A stretch of 7,682 bases of DNA from CAZUHN01 sp964620535. GTDB lineage: Bacteria > UBA8248. Each line of letters starts with the position of its first letter. The first letter of the stretch is position 1. The stretch covers positions 1 through 7,682 of the forward strand of contig CAZUHN010000045.1 of the NCBI GenBank assembly GCA_964620535.1. Direction: 5' to 3'. A program made the position numbers and the translations under genes. The notes below the pieces were generated by a model. It was not told the origin of the DNA, searched no databases, and saw only the letters and a list, made by a program, of their open reading frames with translations. Shown here piece by piece: positions 1 through 6,084 of this stretch.

Positions 1-382
1 CCACATGAAAACGGTCACCGTTCACCCATGCTTCGGCTCGGCGAGCCGTGCCTCGTCGCTCCTGGGCAAAGGCGGCGAGGCGCGGATCCCGCCGCCCCAA
101 GTCGGTCATCCCGTGGGCGAGGAGAATACACCCCCGGGGGCGGACTGCCCCGGCGGCCTCCTCCGGCAGATAAAGGTCCAAAGACCCCTCGGCGGTCTCC
201 GCCTCCGAGCGGGAGGGCGACAAGGAACGCTGGGCGAGCAGGCTTTTCTCTCCCTCGGCGAAGAGAGCCTGTGCGAGGAAAAAGGAATCTATCGGGTGCC
301 GGATAGGTGGATAGGCCCGCGCCCCGGCCCAGAGGGCAAGGAGGGCCGCCGCCGCGAAAAGGAAAAAAGCGCGCCGAGACAT
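1..382 (-). CDS. Exported or membrane-anchored alpha/beta-hydrolase-like protein (partial, 3' end off left edge)
   Basis: 127 codons are visible from an ATG at 382-380 and the frame is open to the window edge. Residues 1-23 are a positively charged start (MSRR) followed by an Ala/Leu/Phe-rich hydrophobic stretch, which reads as a Sec signal peptide or single membrane anchor. Residues 84-106 contain a hydrophobic strand (GCILLAHG) and a DPR triplet; the HG at residues 90-91 matches the oxyanion-strand turn of alpha/beta hydrolases, where the next element is normally a helix of Ala/Leu type. The nucleophile elbow and the Asp/His partners would lie beyond the edge, so the activity cannot be judged. 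The start lies 14 bases after the uvrA stop, with GAGGG upstream, suggesting co-transcription with uvrA. The visible sequence after about residue 107 (Arg-rich, then WVNGDRFHV) no longer looks like the family, so a frameshift, divergence or contig-end error is possible. The substrate is unknown. Confidence 0.6.
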   Translation of the reverse strand, partial: MSRRAFFLFAAAALLALWAGARAYPPIRHPIDSFFLAQALFAEGEKSLLAQRSLSPSRSEAETAEGSLDLYLPEEAAGAVRPRGCILLAHGMTDLGRRDPRLAAFAQERRGTARRAEAWVNGDRFHV

Positions 383-396
383 CCGAGACACGGCCC

Positions 397-3276
397 TCAC
401 ACGGCCTGGTGCTTTTGGAGGTAGGCCTTGAGGTAGACCCCGGTGTGGGAGTCGGGGAACTTCGCCACCTCGCCGGGCGGCCCCTCGGCCACGATCCGCC
501 CGCCCGCCTCCCCGCCCTCGGGCCCTAAGTCGATGATCCAGTCCGCCGCGCGGACGACGTCCAGATTATGCTCGATCACCACCACCGTGTTTCCCAGGAC
601 GACCAAGCGGAGCAAGACCTCGAGGAGACGCTCGACGTCCTTGAAGTGGAGACCCGTGGTGGGCTCGTCCATGAGGTAGAGCACGTCGCGGGGAGGCTTC
701 GAGGCGAGCTGGCCCGCGATCTTGAGGCGCTGGGCCTCACCCCCCGAGAGGGTGGTGACGGACTGGCCGATCCTCATGTAGCCCAACCCCACGTCTTCGA
801 GGACAAGCAGCTTGTTCACGATGGGGCGCGAGTTCTCGAAGAAAACCGCCGCCTCATTCACGGTCAGGTTGAGCACGTCGTGGATGTTCAGTCCCTTGTA
901 GCGCGGCTCTAGGGTCTGGGGCTTGAACCGCTTCCCCTCGCACTCCGGGCAGCGAATGAGGATGTCCGCCATGAAGTGCATCTCGATCTTCTGGAAGCCG
1001 GTTCCGGCGCATTCTTCGCACCGCCCGCCGACGGCGTTGAAGGAGAAATGCGACGGGCTGAATCCCTTGGAGCGGGCGGCGGGCGTTTCGGCAAACAGGC
1101 GCCGGATGGGGTCGTAGGCCTTCAGGTAGGTGACGGGATTGCTCCGGGGGCTCTTTCCGATCGGGCTCTGGTCTAGGAGAACGGCGTCGGCGATGCGGTC
1201 GAAACCGTGGATCTGCTTGAAGGCGCTGACGGACTCTGTCGACTGGTACAGGATGCGCGCGAGGGCGCGGTACAGGGTGTCGTGAACCAGGGTGCTCTTG
1301 CCCGACCCCGAAACCCCGGTCACGGCGACGAGCTTCCCGAGCGGAAGGTGCAGGTCCACCCCCTTCAGGTTGTTCCCGCACGCGCCGAGCAGGGAGAGGA
1401 CCCGCCCGTCGGAGGAGGGAGTTCCCCTCGGCTTGCGGGGAATGACCCTCCGCTCGCCGGTTAGGTACTTCGCGGTGAGGGATCGCTCACAGCCGGTGAG
1501 GGACTCGCGCGGCCCCGCGTAGACCGCCTCGCCCCCGTGCTCGCCCGCCCCCGGCCCGAGGTCCACGACGTATTCCGCCGAATCGATCACGTCCCGGTCG
1601 TGCTCGACCACGAGGAGAGTGTTCCCCCGGTCCACCAACCCCTTCAGGATCCGGATGAGCTTGTCGTTGTCCCTCGGGTGGAGACCGATGGTGGGTTCGT
1701 CGAGAATATAGAGCGTTCCCGTCAGGTGGGCGCCGAGCTGGTTGGCCAAGTTGATGCGCTGCGCCTCGCCCCCGCTGAGGGTTCGCGTCTCGCGGTCCAG
1801 GGTGAGGTAGTCGAGGCCGACGTAGTGGAGAAAGTCGAGGCGCTCGCCCACCTGGCGGAGAATGTCCCGGGCCCGCTCCTCCTGATCAGGACGGATGGGG
1901 GGCGCCCGGAAGAACGCCTTGAGCTTTTCCACCGGGAGAGCGCAAAGATCGGCGAGAGTCTTTTCGCCGAACCGGACCCAGAGCGCCTCGGGGCGGAGCC
2001 GCGCGCCACCGCACCCCGAGCAACTCCTGAGGCTCTGGTAGCGGCGAATGAAAACGCGGATCCACACTTTGTACTTTTTCTTGCGGAGGCGCTCAAAAAA
2101 GGGAAGCACTCCCACGAGCTTCTTCGAGCCGTGAAGAACCATCTTTTTATGCCCGCGGGAGAGGGATTTCCAGGGGCGGTGCAGGTCGAGTCCCTCCTCC
2201 TCGGCCGCCTCCTGGAGTTGTTTCCCGAAATGGCGCCGGTAGCGGGGCCGGGTCCAGGGCTCCACCGCCCCCTGGGCCAGGGTCCGCTCCGGCCGGGGAA
2301 TGATGAGGGACTCATCGATCTCCAGGGTGTTCCCGAAGCCGCCGCACTCCGGGCATGCGCCCTGCGGGTTGTTGAAGCTGAAGGTGAGCGGGGTGGGAGG
2401 GTCGAAGGTCCGCCCGCAGCATTCGAGCCGCCTGCTGAAGCGGAGGCGGGGGCCGTCTACCACCAGGACCTCGGCCACATCCTCTCCTTCCCGGAAGGCA
2501 GTCTCGAGCGATTCGCCCAGACGGGTGCGAGCCTCATCGGAAAAAACCAGCCGGTCCACCACCACCCGTAGGTGAAAGGGGGAGGTGGACGCACTTTCTC
2601 CTCCGGCCTTTTCCACTTTGTTGCCCGATTTATTAGAAGAGGAGGATTTTTTCTTTCCTCGCGCCGGCTTTTCCACGAGGAGGGACTCTCCCTGGAGGCG
2701 TGCGGCCAGACCCGGGACGATGTTGTGGACCTCGTCCCCGACCATGATCCGGACGTACCCCTGCGCCGTGAGGCTCCGCAGGGTTTCCTCCAGACCCCCC
2801 GGGGAAGGGGAGGAGAGCGAGAAAAGGATGAATCCCCTCGCCCTGGCGTGCGCGTTCAAGAGGAGCTCAGCCGCGCTGTCCACCGAGTCAGGTCGTACGG
2901 GCGTTCCGCATTCCGGGCAGTGAATCTGCCCCGCCTTGGCGAAGAGCAGGCGCAGGTAATCGTAAATCTCCGACGCCGTCCCCACGGTCGAGCGAGAGTG
3001 CTTCACCGGGTTGTACTGTTCGATGGCGATAGCCGGGCTGATACCCTCGATGACGTCCACGTCGGGCTTATCGACGCGCTCGAGAAACTGGCGGGCGTAG
3101 GTGGAAAGGCTTTCGACGTAGCGCCGGTGGCCCTCGGCATAGATGGTGTCGAAGGCCAGCGAGGATTTTCCCGACCCGCTCGGCCCGGTCACGACGATGA
3201 AATTCTCGCGGGGAAGGCGGAGGGAAACGTTCTTTAGGTTATGCTCTCGGGCGCCTTCAATAATGATGTCTTCCAT
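397..3276 (-). CDS. uvrA: UvrABC excinuclease subunit A (UvrA)
   Basis: DNA-damage-sensing ATPase of nucleotide excision repair; as a dimer it loads UvrB at lesions. The 959-residue product is slightly longer than the usual ~940. Visible in order: Walker A of the first ATPase (GPSGSGKS, 31-38), a CxxC pair (C120, C123) at the start of the UvrB-binding region, a Lys/Ser-rich insertion (about 205-232), the first zinc module (C286/C287 with C308 and C311), the first ABC signature LSGGEAQR (500-507), Walker B with LDEPTIGLH (525-533), and an H-loop VEHD (557-560). The second half has Walker A GVSGSGKST (654-662), the second zinc module C753/C756/C776/C779, a second LSGGEAQR (843-850), MDEPTTGLH (869-877) and IEHN (901-904). 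All catalytic elements are present. The ATG at 3276 is preceded by AAGGA close to the start and gives the standard N-terminus. No LexA-type operator was recognised upstream. The gene is divergent from the small plus-strand gene and is followed by the hydrolase-like gene. Confidence 0.98.
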   Translation of the reverse strand: MEDIIIEGAREHNLKNVSLRLPRENFIVVTGPSGSGKSSLAFDTIYAEGHRRYVESLSTYARQFLERVDKPDVDVIEGISPAIAIEQYNPVKHSRSTVGTASEIYDYLRLLFAKAGQIHCPECGTPVRPDSVDSAAELLLNAHARARGFILFSLSSPSPGGLEETLRSLTAQGYVRIMVGDEVHNIVPGLAARLQGESLLVEKPARGKKKSSSSNKSGNKVEKAGGESASTSPFHLRVVVDRLVFSDEARTRLGESLETAFREGEDVAEVLVVDGPRLRFSRRLECCGRTFDPPTPLTFSFNNPQGACPECGGFGNTLEIDESLIIPRPERTLAQGAVEPWTRPRYRRHFGKQLQEAAEEEGLDLHRPWKSLSRGHKKMVLHGSKKLVGVLPFFERLRKKKYKVWIRVFIRRYQSLRSCSGCGGARLRPEALWVRFGEKTLADLCALPVEKLKAFFRAPPIRPDQEERARDILRQVGERLDFLHYVGLDYLTLDRETRTLSGGEAQRINLANQLGAHLTGTLYILDEPTIGLHPRDNDKLIRILKGLVDRGNTLLVVEHDRDVIDSAEYVVDLGPGAGEHGGEAVYAGPRESLTGCERSLTAKYLTGERRVIPRKPRGTPSSDGRVLSLLGACGNNLKGVDLHLPLGKLVAVTGVSGSGKSTLVHDTLYRALARILYQSTESVSAFKQIHGFDRIADAVLLDQSPIGKSPRSNPVTYLKAYDPIRRLFAETPAARSKGFSPSHFSFNAVGGRCEECAGTGFQKIEMHFMADILIRCPECEGKRFKPQTLEPRYKGLNIHDVLNLTVNEAAVFFENSRPIVNKLLVLEDVGLGYMRIGQSVTTLSGGEAQRLKIAGQLASKPPRDVLYLMDEPTTGLHFKDVERLLEVLLRLVVLGNTVVVIEHNLDVVRAADWIIDLGPEGGEAGGRIVAEGPPGEVAKFPDSHTGVYLKAYLQKHQAV

Positions 3277-3455
3277 CTTCCTTGGTCCCTATCGCGTATG
3301 TGTCGGGCAATAGGCAAAATTCACCATCCGACCAGTATGGAGGGTCCATTTTCAGAGTGTCAACGGCGAATTGTGCAACACTTCAACGGGATATGGAACA
3401 GAACCCGTCGATACAGGATCAGAGAGCTTCCTTTTACCCTCTGGCGGCAAAACCC
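3277..3455. promoter_or_regulatory. Divergent intergenic region between uvrA and the small plus-strand gene
   Basis: This stretch of about 180 bases separates two divergently read genes and must hold the uvrA promoter and probably the promoter of the neighbour. It is visibly richer in A and T than the flanking coding sequence. I could not assign convincing -35/-10 pairs; the best plus-strand candidate, TTGTGC near 3371 with TATGGA after a 15-base spacer, is weak. No clear LexA box, direct repeat or riboswitch-like structure was found. Confidence 0.4.
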
Positions 3456-3881
3456 ATGCGGCTCTCCTCCCCTACCATGATTTTTCTCCTGGCAGGCGTT
3501 CTCTTCGACTACTACTGGGTGTACGAACGGATTCAAGCAGTCCGGCCCGGGGGGTGGGTGGTTCGGGTATTCGAGAAGCCCTACGAGCTGGTGTATTCGG
3601 CAACATTCCGGGCCATGCATAACCTGAAACTAAACGTGCGCAAGGCGAATCCCGAAAAGGAGCGTATCGTGGCGTTGTCCACTTTTACTACCTTGGCGGT
3701 TTTCATTACGAAAACGGCTGATGGCCAGACGCACGTGGAGGTGGATTCGACCGACATCCTCTGCGCGTCCGGTTTCCAGGAGTTTGGAGAGGCACCGAAA
3801 TCTCTTTTCGTTGAACTGGACCGGCAAATCCCCGCCTTTGAAAAAGCGTGGGCGATCCGGAAGGAAGCCCCTCCACAGTAG
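3456..3881 (+). CDS. Conserved-looking hypothetical protein with a hydrophobic N-terminus
   Basis: I do not recognise this 141-residue product. From the chosen ATG it begins MRLSS and then has a short hydrophobic segment (residues 8-20, MIFLLAGVLFDYY), a possible signal or membrane anchor; there is no lipobox cysteine. The remainder is a mixed alpha/beta sequence with FEKPYELVYSATFRAM (39-54), a stretch resembling small periplasmic proteins where a helix after the 'PYE..YSA' segment packs on a beta sheet. A second strand pair follows (ALSTFTTLAVFITK and THVEVDSTDILC). That resemblance is only an impression. The same frame is open from 3282, but that start would lie five bases from the uvrA start, so an internal ATG is likelier. 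ATG 3456 is preferred for its charged-then-hydrophobic N-terminus; ATG 3393, behind a weak CGGGAT, is the alternative. No strong ribosome-binding site decides between them. Codon-like pattern and the terminator after the stop support a real gene. Confidence 0.6.
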   Translation: MRLSSPTMIFLLAGVLFDYYWVYERIQAVRPGGWVVRVFEKPYELVYSATFRAMHNLKLNVRKANPEKERIVALSTFTTLAVFITKTADGQTHVEVDSTDILCASGFQEFGEAPKSLFVELDRQIPAFEKAWAIRKEAPPQ

Positions 3882-3885
3882 GGCA

Positions 3886-3916
3886 GCGCCGGTACCCGCC
3901 GTGCCCGCGCTTTTTT
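3886..3916 (+). terminator. Probable rho-independent terminator after the small plus-strand gene
   Basis: GCGCCGG (3886-3892) pairs with CCCGCGC (3904-3910) with one C-C mismatch, around an 11-base loop, and is followed at once by six T residues (3911-3916). It starts five bases after the TAG stop of the plus-strand gene. On the minus strand the hairpin is preceded by A residues and lacks a following T-run, so it should act mainly on plus-strand transcripts. Confidence 0.5.
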
Positions 3917-3935
3917 CTCCGATTTTCCTCTCGGC

Positions 3936-4721
3936 CTAAATACCCCGCAACCGTCCTCCATCCACGGCGTAAAAGCCGCCCGTGAGGTAGCTAGCCTCCG
4001 GCGAGGCAAGGAAGGCCGCCAGGGCGGCGAACTCCTCGGGTTCGCCCAACCGCCCCAACGGAATCTCCTGGCCCGCGCGCGCGATCGAATCCTCAAGGGA
4101 GATACCCTCCCTTTCGGCGGCCGCTGCGCGGAGTTCTCTCACCCGGTCGGTCAGAATGGTTCCCGGCGCGATCGCGTTCACCAGAATCCGTTCTCCCGCC
4201 AACTCGCGGGCGAGCGATTTGGACAGCCCCGCCACGGCGGGACGCATCACGTTTGAGAGAATCAGGTGATCGATGGGCTCGCGCACCGAGGAAGACAGGA
4301 TGAAGAGGATTCTCCCCCCGCCCCGGCGACACATGTGCGGAAGGACCTCGCGGACCAGCCGAATCGCGCTCATCACGATGAGAGCAAAAGCACGCTCCCA
4401 TTCCGAATCTTCAAAGGCCCCGAAATCTCCGGCGGGAGGACCGCCCGCGTTCGACACCAGAACGTCCACCCCCCCGAAGTGGGAGGCGACATCACCGACA
4501 AATTTCGAAACCTCGTCCCTTTTGCTCACGTCCACCGCACTGCCCCATGTTTCCGCCCCCGTATCTTTGGCGATCGCGGAGGCGGCAGAGGCTGCGGCAG
4601 CGGGATCGCGCGAGCAGATGGCCACCCGGGCCCCTCGCCGGGCGAGCGCCAAGGCTGTCGCCCGACCCAGCCCACGGCTGGCGGCGGTGACGAGGGCCAC
4701 CTTTCCATCCATGTCGCCCAT
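3936..4721 (-). CDS. Short-chain dehydrogenase/reductase (SDR) family protein, atypical active site
   Basis: The 261-residue product has the classical SDR length and Rossmann layout. The nucleotide-binding turn is TAASRGLG (12-19), a variant of TGxxxGxG in which the first Gly is Ala; Asp64-Val65 fits the adenine-pocket DV motif; NAGG is at 91-94; the structural strand ends with ILSSS (141-145, candidate catalytic Ser); PG at 186-187 precedes the substrate loop; and YLTGGFYAVDGG (245-256) is the typical C-terminal signature. The catalytic YxxxK is absent: in the expected place (156-160) the sequence reads SNVMR, so Tyr becomes Ser and Lys becomes Arg by alignment to the following AVAGLSKSLA helix. 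From memory, a bacterial SDR branch with 'SSSV...LSN..R' shares this pattern, so the protein may be a divergent oxidoreductase or a non-redox SDR. The substrate is unknown. A second ATG three codons in is an alternative start. The gene begins 6 bases after the broken CBS gene, so it was probably translated from the same transcript. The stop is TAG. Confidence 0.9.
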   Translation of the reverse strand: MGDMDGKVALVTAASRGLGRATALALARRGARVAICSRDPAAAASAASAIAKDTGAETWGSAVDVSKRDEVSKFVGDVASHFGGVDVLVSNAGGPPAGDFGAFEDSEWERAFALIVMSAIRLVREVLPHMCRRGGGRILFILSSSVREPIDHLILSNVMRPAVAGLSKSLARELAGERILVNAIAPGTILTDRVRELRAAAAEREGISLEDSIARAGQEIPLGRLGEPEEFAALAAFLASPEASYLTGGFYAVDGGRLRGI

Positions 4722-4727
4722 GGTGCC

Positions 4728-5159
4728 CTATCCGTCCACCGGCGAATTTTCTCCGAATGCATCGACGAGCAGTTGCATTGCGTCGGTCTCGGTGACGAGG
4801 TCGCCCAGTTCGTGATTCTGGTTCACGACAGAAAGACATTCGACCTTATAATCCAGCATGCACTGCACCGCATCCGCGACGGACTCTTCCGGGTGAGCGA
4901 ACTGAACCTCCTTGGTCATCACCTAGGAAACCTCCGTCTACTTCAGAAGGTCTTTGCGATCCTCCTTCGAAAATTCGATGACGGTGGAAAGCATCGCTTT
5001 AAGCAAATCGCGGTGGCCGAGGATCCCGACAACCCGATCTCCACGCGTTAGGGGCATGTGGCGAATATTCCTATTGCCCATTATCGCATCAACGAAATCG
5101 AGCTTTTCCTCCTAGGAGGTAGAAACGATTTTATCCTTTATAATGTCGCGAACGCGCAT
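4728..5159 (-). pseudogene. Two-CBS-domain protein gene interrupted by three in-frame TAG codons
   Basis: Read from ATG 5159, one unbroken frame of 144 codons encodes a two-CBS-domain (Bateman module) protein, except for TAG at codons 16 (5112-5114), 74 (4938-4940) and 79 (4923-4925). The first domain is MRVRDIIKDKIVSTS, then after the stop EEKLDFVDAIMGNRNIRHMP and GDRVVGILGHRDLLKAM. The second begins near codon 80 with VMTKEVQFAHPEESVADAVQ and ends with DLVTETDAMQLLVDAF. CBS pairs usually bind adenine nucleotides and regulate a partner or act alone as energy sensors; no partner is identified. No insertion or deletion disturbs the frame. Some family positions look eroded (ELGDLVTETD where ELVGLVTETD is usual). 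A downstream piece starting at GTG 4922 (64 residues) could give one CBS domain only, since AAGGAGG occurs inside it rather than ahead of it. Decay into a pseudogene is the simplest reading; amber readthrough is the alternative. A GGAGAG lies upstream of the ATG. Confidence 0.75.
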
Positions 5160-5196
5160 GAGGAGCACTTCTCTCCATTTGGCGAAACTAAGACGC

Positions 5197-6057
5197 TTAA
5201 TTCACTCCCCGAGGTGTGATGACGATCATCGCGGGAATTTTCCTGCCGGGCACATTGCGGCGGTATGCGCCCGACCGGATGAAGAGCTGAGAACTCCGGC
5301 CGCCGTCCAGGTTCATGGCGGCCTCGACACCGAGCCCTCCTTCACTCTCTGGCCGCGAAAGGACAACCTGGAGTTCGCACCAGGAAATTCCCCCTCTGGT
5401 CTTCTCGCTCACCAACACCAAAAGCCGCCCGCTCCGCTCTAGCGCGATCACAGTCCGCCGGTCGGGGCGGCGGAACTCCCGGTAACTCTCGAGTCCCGCC
5501 GTAGGCATACCCCCGCGAACGAGAAGCGGCCCGGCCTGGAATGCCTCGGCCTCGGCTCCGAGATCGAATTCCTCGCGAGTGGCGATCCCGACTTTTTCCG
5601 TTCCCGCCCGGACGGAAAAAACGGCGCCCAGATGCAACGCCAACTTTTTCCCCCGAAAGAGCAAGCGCCGATTGTACGTTTTTCCCCCTGACAGGAAAAA
5701 ACCCAGCGGCCTGCCATTCTCGTCAAAGTAGCCCGCGTTCGCGAGCACCCCGATCTGCACGTCCTGGCCGAGCGCCTCGGCCGTAGAAACCTTGGGAGCG
5801 CTATTGGCCAGCCAGCGGAGCCGGACCCGAAACACTTCCAGCCCAACGCGCACCGCCGTCATGCGCACGAAGGATTCATCGGTGAAAAGGAAGCGGTAGT
5901 CCCTCACCTCTAGGCCAGGAGAGAGACCCTGCCACCGACCGCCACCGACATTTCGCTTCACAGCGTGGCAATCCTTTTCCACGGCGGAAGAAAGCGGGGC
6001 CGCCAAAAGCAGCGCCGCCGCACACAATGCGCATGCCGTTATTTTTCCCCTGCGCAC
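5197..6057 (-). CDS. Exported phosphodiester glycosidase family protein (NAGPA / DUF2233 domain)
   Basis: The 286-residue product starts with a Sec signal peptide: MRRGK, a hydrophobic core (about 7-20), and a likely cut after PLSSA (residue 25), so it should act outside the cytoplasm. The body matches the NAGPA family, named for the mammalian enzyme that uncovers mannose-6-phosphate by removing N-acetylglucosamine from a phosphodiester; bacterial members are thought to cleave sugar-phosphodiester links in envelope or exopolysaccharide glycans. Family marks are NAGYFD (107-112), QAGPLLVRGG (174-183), the RRTVIAL strand (200-206), GRLLVLV (210-216) and NLDGGRSSQLF (249-259), the last two forming the conserved core with the Asp-Gly-Gly turn. 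The start is GTG at 6057, chosen because GGGAGGA lies at ideal distance upstream and the signal peptide begins there. It follows the GGT-family gene by 27 bases and ends with TAA, 37 bases before the CBS frame. The natural substrate is not known. Confidence 0.88.
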   Translation of the reverse strand: MRRGKITACALCAAALLLAAPLSSAVEKDCHAVKRNVGGGRWQGLSPGLEVRDYRFLFTDESFVRMTAVRVGLEVFRVRLRWLANSAPKVSTAEALGQDVQIGVLANAGYFDENGRPLGFFLSGGKTYNRRLLFRGKKLALHLGAVFSVRAGTEKVGIATREEFDLGAEAEAFQAGPLLVRGGMPTAGLESYREFRRPDRRTVIALERSGRLLVLVSEKTRGGISWCELQVVLSRPESEGGLGVEAAMNLDGGRSSQLFIRSGAYRRNVPGRKIPAMIVITPRGVN

Positions 6058-6063
6058 GAGCGC

Positions 6064-6072
6064 TCCTCCCAG
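6064..6072 (-). promoter_or_regulatory. Strong ribosome-binding site that fixes the GTG start of the glycosidase gene
   Basis: On the minus strand GGGAGGAGC sits 6 bases ahead of the GTG at 6057. It is the best Shine-Dalgarno match in front of any start in the window and lies in the short gap after the TGA of the upstream gene, consistent with translation from a shared message. Confidence 0.65.
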
Positions 6073-6084
6073 GGAATCGCCGCT

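Noticed and set aside
854..1381. 175-codon minus-strand open frame
   Set aside because: Same strand as uvrA but another reading frame, over the second Walker A and zinc module; an Arg/Pro-rich shadow.
1537..2571. 344-codon open frame on the plus strand
   Set aside because: It lies wholly antisense to uvrA, whose motifs are unmistakable, and its product is a biased composition with no domain; it is a shadow caused by high GC.
3386..3408. Inverted repeat ACGGG...CCCGT in the divergent region
   Set aside because: Only five base pairs with a 13-base loop; too short to distinguish from chance.
3277..3455. SOS (LexA) box ahead of uvrA
   Set aside because: uvrA is SOS-controlled in some bacteria, so I looked for CTG-N10-CAG and GAAC-type motifs; none with convincing symmetry was found.
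4266..5051. 261-codon open frame on the plus strand
   Set aside because: Antisense to the SDR gene and to the CBS frame, both with clear family sequence; the translation resembles no protein.
3936..5159. General reassignment of TAG to an amino acid in this organism
   Set aside because: The SDR ends at TAG right after its standard C-terminus and the small plus-strand gene has TAG just before its terminator, while the other genes contain no internal TAG.
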